Source of the DNA: Psychrosphaera aestuarii
GTDB lineage: Bacteria > Pseudomonadota > Gammaproteobacteria > Enterobacterales > Alteromonadaceae
Direction of reading: 5' to 3'
Length of the DNA: 64,000 bases
NCBI RefSeq assembly: GCF_017948405.1
Contig: NZ_CP072844.1
Coordinates: forward strand, 1,860,001-1,924,000
The translations under genes and the position numbers were made by a program. Positions 37,629-46,737 of the stretch are shown piece after piece (within the stretch, counting starts at the first letter, position 1; every line of letters begins with the position of its first letter). The notes beneath the pieces were generated by a model. The model saw nothing but the letters and a program-made list of their open reading frames with translations, made no database searches and was not told the DNA's origin.

Positions 37629-38180
37629 TTAACGCCAGTAAGTCACCAGCTTCTGAGGGTCTCGATCGCGTTTTATTGGTGGCTCAGATTCTGGCGTGCC
37701 TAAATATAAGAAACCAATGATTTCATCCTGCTCATCAAGACCAAATGACTTTCTAACATTGCTATCCGTTGCAAATGAGCCGGTGCGCCAAATACCATTA
37801 AACCCCATAGCCTGAGCCGCCATTTGCATATTTTGCGTCGCACAGCCTACCGTTGCAACTTGCTCTACACGTGGCACTTTTTCATGTTCTTTAAATCGCA
37901 TAATTGTGACAATAACCATAGGTGCGCGATATACCATAGTTTTTGCTTTTTCAATTTTTGCTTCTGGATAATTTGACTGGATTGCTGATTCCACCAAAAT
38001 GCTTGTTAGCTTAGTCAACCCTTCACCCTCACAAACTATAATTTCATATGGAGAAAGGTGAGCATGATCAGGTGCGCGAAGCCCAGCTTGGAGAATTTTA
38101 TCTAATTGCTCCCCACTTGGCGCTGGAGCTATTAGTTTTGAAAAGGATGATCGAGTTAATAATAAATCTAGCGCCTGCAT
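37629..38180 (-). CDS. Nitroreductase family protein, YdjA-like
   Basis: 183 residues from ATG 38180, which has GGA 8 bases before it; an ORF start at 38207 would lack one. FMN-binding elements: LLTRSSFSKLIAPAPS at the N-terminus, GLRAPDHAHLSPYE, and GFNGIWRTG before the C-terminal DEIIGFLYLGTP. Close in pattern to E. coli YdjA, a small oxidoreductase with unknown physiological substrate. Confidence 0.9.
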   Translation of the reverse strand: MQALDLLLTRSSFSKLIAPAPSGEQLDKILQAGLRAPDHAHLSPYEIIVCEGEGLTKLTSILVESAIQSNYPEAKIEKAKTMVYRAPMVIVTIMRFKEHEKVPRVEQVATVGCATQNMQMAAQAMGFNGIWRTGSFATDSNVRKSFGLDEQDEIIGFLYLGTPESEPPIKRDRDPQKLVTYWR

Positions 38181-38257
38181 AATGTTTTCCTGCGTAATAC
38201 AATGCAAACAGTTTAACGCTTTTATAAACTCGTTCCCATCCCTTATATAACATTGGT

Positions 38258-38878
38258 CTAGCTTATTTGTTGAGCCATCGACTTATGAATATAGTAATCA
38301 ATACTTGTGTATCTGCCAGCGCCAGCAAATAACAATACCAAGACCATCACAAAATAAGTTACAGCGAATTCAATTCCGTTATTTAAAATAGTAAAAGAAC
38401 CTGAACTAGTGAGCCATTCATAGTTTCCGTGCTCTTGCAAAATAGTGATCGCAGCTTCTTTTTTAGCTGTCGCGGCTAAAACACTTTCATTTAGAATGAT
38501 GGTACCATCGGCCATCCAGCTAGATGCGTCGGCTATTGCTAACCATCCATTATCCCAATGCACTGTCAATGCGGCGACGGCCATTGTGAAAGCTAAAGGA
38601 ATTGCAATAATTCGTGTCGCTAGGCCTACAAGTATTAACCAACCTCCTATAAATTCTGTTCCAGCGGCCATTCCGGCAAGTAACTCTGGAAACGGTAATC
38701 CCAGGCCCCAGTCTGGATTAGCAAACCAAGCAACCGTGCTATCAAAGTTAATCAATTTATTCCAGCCAGCTTGAATAAAAATCGGCGACAAATACAGTCG
38801 AATTAATAGTGGTGGAATACCATCTAAGTGCTCCATTTTTGCCACCCATCGTTCGTAATAATTAAATATCTTCTTCAT
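38258..38878 (-). CDS. DoxX family membrane protein
   Basis: 206 residues, about four hydrophobic helices. PLLIRLYLSPIFIQAGWNKL and GLGLPFPELLAGMAAGTEFIGGWLIL (two parts) are the family pattern. Relatives are linked to quinone or thiosulfate metabolism and to redox stress, but the function of this type is unknown. Contains a periplasmic-side loop WDNGWLAIADASSWMADG. Divergent from a short basic ORF and rlmI. Confidence 0.85.
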   Translation of the reverse strand: MKKIFNYYERWVAKMEHLDGIPPLLIRLYLSPIFIQAGWNKLINFDSTVAWFANPDWGLGLPFPELLAGMAAGTEFIGGWLILVGLATRIIAIPLAFTMAVAALTVHWDNGWLAIADASSWMADGTIILNESVLAATAKKEAAITILQEHGNYEWLTSSGSFTILNNGIEFAVTYFVMVLVLLFAGAGRYTSIDYYIHKSMAQQIS

Positions 38879-39024
38879 TCATTGCCCTATTTGTCACTTT
38901 GATATAAATATAGTGTATAGGACCGCGTTTTTATTTTTAAAATTGCATGGGCCTTAAACAATAATTGGTTTGTACATAGAGTTCAGGTGGGTGACCTATT
39001 AGTGAATTAACAAAGCAAGAGAGA

Positions 39025-39186
39025 ATGGCGCGAGCGAGGAATAAGATTAGGTTAATGCGACGAAAAATTAGTGAGGCTGAGCAAAGACAGTTGAAACTAA
39101 AAAATTTAGTTCAGGTATACGTTAGTCAACGTCCAGAGATAACGACCAAAATAATTAAAGCCTGGCTTAATTCGTCATCAAAATAA
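39025..39186 (+). CDS. Short basic hypothetical protein (53 residues)
   Basis: Reads MARARNKIRLMRRKISEAEQ at the start and ends TTKIIKAWLNSSSK: strongly basic first third, then an amphipathic helical stretch (RQLKLKNLVQVYVSQRPE in between). No family recognised. The purine run AGAGAG before the ATG is a weak ribosome site. It sits in the 440-base gap between the divergent DoxX gene and rlmI, in the direction of rlmI. Composition is protein-like, but this remains a moderate call. Confidence 0.45.
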   Translation: MARARNKIRLMRRKISEAEQRQLKLKNLVQVYVSQRPEITTKIIKAWLNSSSK

Positions 39187-39252
39187 CGCACTTTTCCTAC
39201 AAAAATGGTGCTTTAACAATCACTGTTAACAAATTAATACTAGTGCTTTTGT

Positions 39253-39261
39253 TGCTATAAT
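39253..39261 (+). promoter_or_regulatory. Extended -10 promoter of rlmI
   Basis: TGCTATAAT: a consensus -10 (39256-39261) with the TGn extension and no good -35, 58 bases before the rlmI ATG. Confidence 0.5.
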
Positions 39262-39318
39262 TGCCATTTAGACTAAAATCCGCGACCTATTTATCGCAAC
39301 AACAAAACTGAGCCTTCT

Positions 39319-40503
39319 ATGCCTGCAATTATTATTAGAAATGAACGAGTCAAAGCTATCACCCGAAAGCATCCTTGGATCTTCTCCAAAGCCATCAAAA
39401 AAATTATTGATAACCCAGCATTAGGTGAAACGATAGAAATTAAAGATGAAGATGGCAACTGGTTAGCAACAGGCTCTTACTCTCCTCATTCTCAAATAAG
39501 AGCAAGAATATGGAGCTTCGAACAAGGTGAAGCTATCGACCACGGGTTTTTCGTTCGTCGTATACAACGCGCGCAAGCAATTCGCCAAGATATTATTGCT
39601 AAGGGACAGTTAACAGGCTATCGCTTATTAGCAGCTGAAAATGATGGATTACCGGGCGTTACAGTCGACGTATTTGATACAACGATTGTTATACAGCTAG
39701 TCAGTGCTGGCGCAGAGTTCCAACGTGAGGATATCATTTCAGCGTTAAAAGAAGTATTTCCAGGTTTTACTATTTATGAGCGCTCAGACGCTGACGTACG
39801 AGGTAAAGAAGGCATTAAAAAAGCGCGTGGTTTAGTGCATGGCGAATTAGCGGACGAAATAGTTATTTCAGAAAATGGCATCAAGGCCTACGTTGATGTC
39901 GAGCAAGGTCATAAGACTGGCTTTTATCTAGACCAACGCGATAACCGAGCAACTTTAGAAACTTATGTAAAAGACAAATCTGTACTTAATTGCTTTAGTT
40001 ACACAGGTACCTTTGGGCTATACGCTCTGCGTGGTGGTGCAACAAGCGTAACTCAGGTCGATCTATCTGCAGACGCACTTGCTATTGCTGAGCGCAACGT
40101 CGAATTAAATGGCTTTGATAATCAGAAAGTTGAATACGTTAAGCATGATGTCTTTAAGTTACTTCGTAAATATAAAGAAGATGGTAAAAAGTTTGACGTT
40201 ATCGTTATGGATCCACCAAAATTTGCTGAATCAAAAGCACAATTAAACGGTGCATGTCGTGGCTATAAAGACATTAACCGTATTGCTATGGAGCTTTTGA
40301 ATCCAGGTGGTCATCTATTGACCTTCTCATGCTCTGGCTTAATGGAAACAAATCTATTTCAAAAAGTCGTTGCGGATGCGGCACTAGATGCCAATCGGGA
40401 TGTATTCTTTAAAGAAAAATTAAGCCAAGCGCATGACCATATTATCTCTAGCGCTTACCCAGAAGGTTTCTATCTAAAAGGTTTTGTTTGCCAGGTATTC
40501 TGA
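39319..40503 (+). CDS. rlmI: 23S rRNA (cytosine-1962-C5)-methyltransferase RlmI
   Basis: 394 residues (396 in E. coli). N-terminal PUA domain about 1-75 ([20 protein letters not shown]), central EEHEE-type domain, and SAM-dependent Rossmann domain from about 200: [17 protein letters not shown] (SAM loop), [26 protein letters not shown] (catalytic motif IV DPP) and LTFSCSGLM with the catalytic cysteine. Methylates C1962 of 23S rRNA. Single gene with its own extended -10 promoter. Confidence 0.95.
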   Translation: MPAIIIRNERVKAITRKHPWIFSKAIKKIIDNPALGETIEIKDEDGNWLATGSYSPHSQIRARIWSFEQGEAIDHGFFVRRIQRAQAIRQDIIAKGQLTGYRLLAAENDGLPGVTVDVFDTTIVIQLVSAGAEFQREDIISALKEVFPGFTIYERSDADVRGKEGIKKARGLVHGELADEIVISENGIKAYVDVEQGHKTGFYLDQRDNRATLETYVKDKSVLNCFSYTGTFGLYALRGGATSVTQVDLSADALAIAERNVELNGFDNQKVEYVKHDVFKLLRKYKEDGKKFDVIVMDPPKFAESKAQLNGACRGYKDINRIAMELLNPGGHLLTFSCSGLMETNLFQKVVADAALDANRDVFFKEKLSQAHDHIISSAYPEGFYLKGFVCQVF

Positions 40504-40531
40504 TCTGTATGCCAGGCTTTCTGAACAAAAT

Positions 40532-40559
40532 GCGCGGCGTCATTAAGACGCAGCGCTTT
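40532..40559 (+). terminator. Hairpin downstream of rlmI
   Basis: GCGCGGCGTC (40532-40541), loop ATTAA, GACGCAGCGC (40547-40556): eight pairs interrupted by a GG/CA mismatch, then only three T. Probable weak terminator, 28 bases after the rlmI stop. Confidence 0.45.
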
Positions 40560-40656
40560 AGCCCTACCGAACTAATTTTTGGCGGCAAATACTGATTACT
40601 TATTTGACCTAACCAACTATGTTCAAATTCACTTTTTAAAGTCAACTTCTTGAAAA

Positions 40657-42507
40657 TTAACTTTCTTCCAAATCAAAGAATAACTGATGGTTGTCCGATG
40701 TGATCAAACTATAGCCTTTAAGTTTCCCTTCGCTGTCAAGTTCCACTAAGCCCGCAGCCGACTGCGTATGTAAATTGCGTTGTTTAAATCTCGTTGCTTC
40801 AGCTTTTAACGGATGATGTTCAATTTCTAACTTACGCCTTTTAGTGAATACATTTAACAAACTATGTGGCGAATATAAAAACCTATCTATATAGTCAAAA
40901 AACTTTAGTAAACCCGGTGGAAATTGATTCTTAAAACCACTGCAGGTTAATTGCCATATACGATCAGTGTCGGAGCTAAAACGTCGCTGAGCTGAAAAAC
41001 AAAAAGAGTAGTGAACGTCGCCAGACATTATGATTACTTCATCCGGTGCGCTGTCATGGCGAAGCATATTCATTAATTTTTTAGCTGACCCTTGATGCGC
41101 CATCCAGTTTTCTACATCCACCAGCAACTCTTTTCCTAATAGTGCACATATCTTTTGAACTACCTCTATAGCTTTAACGCCAAAAACAGGCGCGGGAGAA
41201 ACAATCAACATGGCAACTTGCGGTTCAAAAAGTTGTCGCTCGAGCTCTTCCAAATGTTTAAAGTCCATCAAGCCACTGGGGTTTTTAGCGGACGTTTCTG
41301 AACGCCACCTATGTGTTCGGGTATCAAGCACTACGATTTTAGGGGTACTATTTATTTGATAATGCCAATCATTAAAGTCGTAAAGTGTTTCGGTAAAATT
41401 ATTGTCTGCAAAATCTTCTGTCATTGACAACTGTTTGATCTGACTTATCAAAGGTTGATGATTATCAGGGTTATTTCCCCAACCTTGGAAAACAGTATAA
41501 GACAGCAACGCATCTCGAATCATTTGACGGGTAATCAAATGCCCATAAACATGCTCTTCCCAGTCAACACTTAAGTTCCAATCATCAGTAACATCATGAT
41601 CATCAAATATCATTAAGGTTGGGACATTTCCTAAGGTGAATTCAAAATCAGGCAGTGTCTCAATAAAACCCTGTAAGGCAATCCAATCCTTTCGATAAGC
41701 GGACCTCAATTCACCGTGAACTTTCTTTTCGGCTAACGTCACTTCTTCTTTTACCATGTTCCATACAGTAGAAGACCAAGTTAATAAGTAAACAGCAAAA
41801 AACTCGTCAAGCCCAATTAAATGATTGTCATGAAAACGTGAGGATATAATGTCGTCGCCATGCCAAAAGTTTGCCCAACGACTCTGTTTTTCTTTTTTTG
41901 GGAAGAGCTGACTACGGGTATTAAGTGAATAACGCCAATCTAACTGTTGTTTTGATACATTACCTAATTCATGTTCAGCGGAGTAAAGCCCTAATTTTTT
42001 CGATAGTGTTTGAGCGGCCACCAGCATGGGAGCGGATACGTCATCAGCGTAGATTTGATCGCCTGTCATTAAAAGATAATCAGCGCGGGTAGTGAAATTG
42101 CTTTTTACCTGCTCTGCTATGCCATTAAACGCATCTACTGAAGGATGATCAGGTTTGCGGCAAGAACCCTGAATAACCGAAGATATTTGTTCGTTTACCT
42201 TAAATGAGAATACGTCATTACCCGACGGTGAAATTATCGTCTGAGAGTTATCAATTATTAAGTAGTTGTGCTCTACCGCGTACGACCACTCTGCCCCCAT
42301 TGGTCGAACGTTAACCATGTTCACAAAACAATGCTCCCCGATTTGCACTGTATCAAGGGCTTGCTGAATAGCTAACTCACCACCGGTTGTGCTGACTTTT
42401 ATTTGGTAATCCTGTTGCTGATTCGTTACAAACCAAATATTAGCCTGTTCTTTATCAACGAGTCGTAAAAACGGCCCACATAAAATTGACGGAGAAGTTA
42501 TCAACAC
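40657..42507 (-). CDS. PhoD-like alkaline phosphatase / phosphodiesterase
   Basis: 616 residues of the PhoD-like metallophosphatase superfamily. Metal-binding blocks: GSCRKP, LLMTGDQIYADDV (near 145-157), LMIFDDHDVTDDWN (near 290) and VIMSGDVHYSFCF (near 495). No signal peptide or Tat motif is seen, so unlike secreted PhoD it is probably cytoplasmic. Starts with GTG at 42507. The substrate is unknown; the N-terminal 100 residues may be a beta-sandwich. Same strand as the pirin gene upstream. Confidence 0.85.
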   Translation of the reverse strand: MLITSPSILCGPFLRLVDKEQANIWFVTNQQQDYQIKVSTTGGELAIQQALDTVQIGEHCFVNMVNVRPMGAEWSYAVEHNYLIIDNSQTIISPSGNDVFSFKVNEQISSVIQGSCRKPDHPSVDAFNGIAEQVKSNFTTRADYLLMTGDQIYADDVSAPMLVAAQTLSKKLGLYSAEHELGNVSKQQLDWRYSLNTRSQLFPKKEKQSRWANFWHGDDIISSRFHDNHLIGLDEFFAVYLLTWSSTVWNMVKEEVTLAEKKVHGELRSAYRKDWIALQGFIETLPDFEFTLGNVPTLMIFDDHDVTDDWNLSVDWEEHVYGHLITRQMIRDALLSYTVFQGWGNNPDNHQPLISQIKQLSMTEDFADNNFTETLYDFNDWHYQINSTPKIVVLDTRTHRWRSETSAKNPSGLMDFKHLEELERQLFEPQVAMLIVSPAPVFGVKAIEVVQKICALLGKELLVDVENWMAHQGSAKKLMNMLRHDSAPDEVIIMSGDVHYSFCFSAQRRFSSDTDRIWQLTCSGFKNQFPPGLLKFFDYIDRFLYSPHSLLNVFTKRRKLEIEHHPLKAEATRFKQRNLHTQSAAGLVELDSEGKLKGYSLITSDNHQLFFDLEES

Positions 42508-42540
42508 AAATAAGTCTTCTTTTTAAACATGTTAAAAGAT

Positions 42541-42565
42541 AAAGCTAGCTACTATGGCTAGCTTT
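42541..42565 (-). terminator. Hairpin downstream of the pirin gene
   Basis: AAAGCTAGC (42541-42549), loop TACTATG, GCTAGCTTT (42557-42565). On the minus strand the stem continues into TTTATCTTTT. Likely terminator of the pirin gene. Confidence 0.55.
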
Positions 42566-42611
42566 CATCAAATATTCAACTGTTTAACCATATACTCTAA
42601 GTAACAAAATG

Positions 42612-43454
42612 TTATACAAAGTTACCCGACTGATAATCACGCAGCGCTGTATCTATCTCACTCATTGAATTCATGACAAATGGGCCGTACTGAATAATAG
42701 GCTCGTTAATAGGTAATCCGGCTAACAATAAAAAACCAGACTCTTCTAATGCAACTAAGTCAATGGCTTCACCCTCGCCTAAAGTTGCTATTTGTTTAGC
42801 CGCAACAACCTGACCGTTAATTTCAAGCTTGCCATGGTAAACATAGATAAAGCCTCGTTTGTCAGTATGTATATTAGTGCTTAATGAACCTTTATTAAGC
42901 GTAACGTCGTAAATTTCTGCTTCGATATCAGAGCGAACAACTGGACCTTCGGTACCCACACCGTTAAATTTTCCGGCAATCACTTTTATCGTCGCGTCTG
43001 CGCCTGTATCTTCTGTTCCTTTCAAAACCGGTATGTCTTTTTTTGGTATATCAATATATTTAGGCTGTTGTAGCTTATCTTTTGCTGGCAAGTTTAGCCA
43101 AAGCTGAAAGCCAAACAACATGCCTGAGTCCTGCTTAGGCGTTTCTGAATGAATAATGCCTTTACCTGCTGTCATGTATTGCACGCCGCCGGATGTTATA
43201 AGCCCATGTCCGCCAGTGGAGTCATTGTGCTCCATACTACCTTGGATCATATAGGATAACGTCTCGAAACCTTTATGCGGGTGAGCTGGAAAACCAGCAA
43301 TATAATCATCGGGATTGTCCGACCTTATTTCGTCTAACATTAAAAACGGGTCTAAATTCCGTAATGCAGGCTGACCAATTGCGCGAGTTAAATTTACGCC
43401 CGCGCCATCTTGCGTCGGCATACCGTTTAATACTCTTGTTATTTGTTTTTTCAT
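42612..43454 (-). CDS. Pirin family protein
   Basis: 280 residues, bicupin. Metal ligands of the N-terminal cupin are visible: HPHKGFETLSYMI and GSMEHNDSTGG, followed by AGKGIIHSE. Bacterial pirins can act as quercetin 2,3-dioxygenases or as redox-linked regulators of metabolic enzymes; which applies here is unclear. Divergent from the potassium-channel gene. Confidence 0.92.
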   Translation of the reverse strand: MKKQITRVLNGMPTQDGAGVNLTRAIGQPALRNLDPFLMLDEIRSDNPDDYIAGFPAHPHKGFETLSYMIQGSMEHNDSTGGHGLITSGGVQYMTAGKGIIHSETPKQDSGMLFGFQLWLNLPAKDKLQQPKYIDIPKKDIPVLKGTEDTGADATIKVIAGKFNGVGTEGPVVRSDIEAEIYDVTLNKGSLSTNIHTDKRGFIYVYHGKLEINGQVVAAKQIATLGEGEAIDLVALEESGFLLLAGLPINEPIIQYGPFVMNSMSEIDTALRDYQSGNFV

Positions 43455-43630
43455 AATGCGTTACTCATTAATTCAATATACTCATCATGATAGTTAGATA
43501 TCAAAAAATGTATATCGCGTTTAATTGACCCATCCTTTCTATTTTTTAGAACGTTTTTAAAACATTGCCCCTATATTAAAAACTTGTCTATGGTTAATAA
43601 CATAGCACTAATAAGACGCGTTGAGAGACT

Positions 43631-44611
43631 ATGCAGAAAGTAACGACTTGTACCTTTATATCGACAGATGGGGCCTGCTGTAATGAATTGGATATAGGAA
43701 ATGGTTTCTGCTTTTGGCATGACGCGCATATAGATAAGACGAACATGAAGCTTGCAATGAAGTTAGAGGAATTTATTGCGGCTGGTGGCGTAACACAAGG
43801 ACTGCGATTAAAGAAAGCAAATCTAGAAAACGTAAGGTTAGTTAATTATGGGTCCGAAACGGGCTACGACTTTAGAAATTCAGATTTTTATCGTGCTAAT
43901 TTACGTAACGCTCACCTTTTTAACGCTAACTTAGAAAGTTCTTCATTGATGAAAGCGCAACTGCACGACGCAGATTTGCACTGTGCCAAACTTCATAACT
44001 GTAATTTACTTGGTGTAAAGCTCAAAGGTGCTCGATTAGATAATATCAGTCTTGGGTCTCACGTGTACCAGGAAGGAATTGCAAAGTTAGCAGATAAACA
44101 AGGTGAAAATGGAAAGGCGATCGACTTTTATGAGCAATCTGAGGAGATTTACCGTTCCTTTAGAAAAGCGGCACAAGATAATGGTTTAATGAATTTAGTT
44201 GGAGAGTTTGCATACAAAGAATTAACAATGAACAGAAAACAAAAGCCCAAATACTCCGCAGAACGTATAGGTTCAAAAATGGTTGATTTGTTTTGTGGTT
44301 ATGGTGAAAAGCCACGCAATGTCATTGCGTTCTCACTGTGGTTTATTCTGTTATGCGCAAGCATGTACTTTACGCTAGGGGTGGAGTCGAATTATGGCCC
44401 AATAGGCTATAACTCAAACTATAGCTTTGCTGAAAATTTAAATCATTTCGGTTCAGCTATTTATTTTAGTGTGGTTACCTTTACAACCCTTGGTTATGGA
44501 GATATTCATCCAATTGGATTTGCTAGAGCAGTGGCGACCTTCGAGGCCTTTATAGGTAGTTTCGCCCTAGCCTTATACGTTGTGGTATTTGTAAAGAAAA
44601 CAAGTAGATAG
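43631..44611 (+). CDS. Pentapeptide-repeat two-helix potassium channel-like protein
   Basis: 326 residues in three parts. Residues 1-35 have C7, C16, C17, C27, H30 and H33, a possible metal site. About 58-140 are pentapeptide repeats (ANLEN, SDFYR, ANLRN, AHLFN, ANLES, ADLHC, CNLLG). Then a helical linker, TM1 about 231-250, the pore loop with selectivity filter T285-T-L-G-Y-G-D291, and TM2 about 300-322. It is thus a minimal K+ channel subunit with a cytoplasmic pentapeptide-repeat domain ahead of the pore. Gating signal unknown. Structured sequence follows its stop up to a strong terminator. Confidence 0.85.
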   Translation: MQKVTTCTFISTDGACCNELDIGNGFCFWHDAHIDKTNMKLAMKLEEFIAAGGVTQGLRLKKANLENVRLVNYGSETGYDFRNSDFYRANLRNAHLFNANLESSSLMKAQLHDADLHCAKLHNCNLLGVKLKGARLDNISLGSHVYQEGIAKLADKQGENGKAIDFYEQSEEIYRSFRKAAQDNGLMNLVGEFAYKELTMNRKQKPKYSAERIGSKMVDLFCGYGEKPRNVIAFSLWFILLCASMYFTLGVESNYGPIGYNSNYSFAENLNHFGSAIYFSVVTFTTLGYGDIHPIGFARAVATFEAFIGSFALALYVVVFVKKTSR

Positions 44612-44639
44612 TAAAAACGAGTGTTTTTTTTCTATTTTG

Positions 44640-44771
44640 GTGAAACTTATTCAAATAACTCAGGTCTTATTTAATGAATAGCGCAAGCATCTTGAGACCG
44701 TGTTTGTGCTATTTCTTCATTATTAAGTTCCAATCCTGTTGGACAAGGCCAGCTCCCGCTGGCCTTTTTTT
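44640..44771 (+). ncRNA. Candidate structured RNA or long 3' UTR ending in a terminator
   Basis: Between the channel gene and recD about 130 bases carry several hairpins: AATAGCGCAA (from about 44677) with TTGTGCTATT (one G-U pair, ending about 44714), CCAA-TCCTG-TTGG (about 44731-44743), then the terminator. This fits either a free small RNA or one cut from the channel mRNA. No strong promoter was found inside. Inference only. Confidence 0.3.
44745..44771 (+). terminator. Strong Rho-independent terminator before recD
   Basis: AAGGCCAGC (44745-44753), loop TCCC, GCTGGCCTT (44758-44766), then T to 44771. It lies 134 bases after the channel-gene stop and overlaps the recD stop codon on the other strand. 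Confidence 0.92.
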
Positions 44772-46737
44772 AATCAAACAATAATTTACTCAACCCCGAC
44801 TGCCGTTGCGTATGCTGCCCTACCGAATTAAGTATTTGTCGCTTATCACCAAAAATGGTGAACCTTTTTTTGGCTCTAGTGATTGCTGTATAAACTAGCT
44901 CTCGACTCAATAACTTATTGCCAGTTTCTTCGCCTGGCATTAATAAAACGGTGTGATCAAATTCAGAGCCTTGACTCTTATGGACTGTCATCGCATAAAC
45001 CATTTCATGAGCTGGTAAGCGTTGGTTAAACAACTTAACTAACTTGCCACTGCCGTCAACGAAGTAGGTCATCAATATTCCGGAAGCAGGATCAGGTAAC
45101 TGCAAGCCTATATCACCATTAAATAATCCCAGGTGGTATGCATTCTCGGTTACTAATATCGGTTTACCAACATAATGCTCATGATGCCAATCAACATGTC
45201 CCAATTGCGATAGTCGCTGTTTTACCAACTTATTAATCGCTTCCACACCAAATTGACTTTGTTTTACACAACATAATATTTGTAACTTAAACAAATGTTC
45301 AAATAGCGATTTGACTTGCGACTCCTCATTTTCCGATGTTAAACAGACTATCTGCTCAAACATAGTTAAATGATGATTAACCATTAAATTAACAACAATT
45401 CCTACAGAATGAATTTGCTGGTTTAACCAACTAAGAACGGTAGAGTTTTCTAGAAATGCTTGCACACTTTGCTTATCTGTATTTATTGAGTTTTCCACCA
45501 ACAAATGATCAACGGCGCTTATTCGCCCTTCATTTACAGCTTTGGCTAAAAGACCTATTCCACCTAATGCATCAAAGCGATACGACCGTTTTAGTTCAGT
45601 GACATAAAAGAGCTGATTTTGCTGTTCGTCAGACATAGTGGTCAGTGGTGAGCACACCTCAGCTAATAAGTTACCCGCTTCTACTGAGGCTAACTGTTGT
45701 TTATCACCAATCATAACCATTTGACAATGATCAGGTAACGCAGCCATCAACTTAGCCATAAGACTTAAATCAACCATAGACGCTTCATCTAAAACTAAAA
45801 CATCAATCGGCAGTTTATTATTTGCGTTGTAGTAAAACTCGTTTTGTCCTAATGGCTTTAATAATCGATGAATTGTTGAGGCTTGTATAGGGATCAGGTT
45901 TTTGACCTCATCACTAATATTTAATTTTTCGATTCCTTTAGTTATCGACTCCGTCAATCTAAGTGCTGCTTTACCAGTTGGCGCTGCTAATTTAATCGTA
46001 AATGAACCTATTTGGCGTTTTATAAGTTCAGGTTGTGGTAAATACATCTCGATTAACGCGGTTAATAACTTGATTACCGTCGTAGTCTTACCGGTTCCTG
46101 GTCCACCAGTAATAACAGAAAAGCGGTGACAAAGACTGTTATATACGGCGCGGTGTTGCCAATCAATGCTTTGTGACGACTCGTCATTGTTACCCGTAAA
46201 CAAGTTATCAACTAAGCTAGAGTTGCCCGCTAATACAGAATTTGGCAACCAATGATGGGCAGGTTTATAAGACTGACCGGCAATAATAAAGGCGGCCACC
46301 AGCAACTCTTTTTGATAATAACGATTAAAATACACAAAGCCGTTAGCTTCTACCAATGGACAATGCTCACCACAAACACCGGATTCGGTTAAGTGCGCTA
46401 ACCACGACTCTTGAGGTGGCAAAGGTAGATTTGCATTCATAATCCAATCTAAAGACATTAATTGGTTAAGCGCAAAACAAGTATTTTGCCTGTTTATTTC
46501 AACGCTCAATCTAGTAGCGACTAGAACTACTAAATTGAACACGTCTATTTTAGATAGGTTCAATTCTTTACCAAAATAACAACCAACATGGTAATCAGCG
46601 TCAGAAATTACGCCATCTAATCTGAGCTTTTTCAATAAATGCATGACTGGAAGTGCTGCGCGCTCTTTATCGATAAATAGTGAGTTTGCTTCGTTTAAAC
46701 TAGAGGTCGCTTGCGTGTTCAGCTTTGTCTCATCCAT
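44770..46737 (-). CDS. recD: Exonuclease V subunit RecD
   Basis: 5'-3' helicase motor of RecBCD. 655 residues (608 in E. coli). Walker A VITGGPGTGKTTTVIKLL near 210, Walker B LVLDEASMVDLSLM near 318, MIGDKQQLASVEAGNLL (motif III), and the C-terminal MTVHKSQGSEFDHTVLLMP and ELVYTAITRAKKRF (motifs V-VI). Its start overlaps the end of recB by 8 bases. Last gene of a recC-recB-recD operon. Confidence 0.96.
   Translation of the reverse strand: MDETKLNTQATSSLNEANSLFIDKERAALPVMHLLKKLRLDGVISDADYHVGCYFGKELNLSKIDVFNLVVLVATRLSVEINRQNTCFALNQLMSLDWIMNANLPLPPQESWLAHLTESGVCGEHCPLVEANGFVYFNRYYQKELLVAAFIIAGQSYKPAHHWLPNSVLAGNSSLVDNLFTGNNDESSQSIDWQHRAVYNSLCHRFSVITGGPGTGKTTTVIKLLTALIEMYLPQPELIKRQIGSFTIKLAAPTGKAALRLTESITKGIEKLNISDEVKNLIPIQASTIHRLLKPLGQNEFYYNANNKLPIDVLVLDEASMVDLSLMAKLMAALPDHCQMVMIGDKQQLASVEAGNLLAEVCSPLTTMSDEQQNQLFYVTELKRSYRFDALGGIGLLAKAVNEGRISAVDHLLVENSINTDKQSVQAFLENSTVLSWLNQQIHSVGIVVNLMVNHHLTMFEQIVCLTSENEESQVKSLFEHLFKLQILCCVKQSQFGVEAINKLVKQRLSQLGHVDWHHEHYVGKPILVTENAYHLGLFNGDIGLQLPDPASGILMTYFVDGSGKLVKLFNQRLPAHEMVYAMTVHKSQGSEFDHTVLLMPGEETGNKLLSRELVYTAITRAKKRFTIFGDKRQILNSVGQHTQRQSGLSKLLFD

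Noticed and set aside
40448..40645. 65-codon minus-strand ORF after rlmI
   Set aside because: Overlaps the rlmI end and its hairpin; no ribosome site, low-complexity composition.
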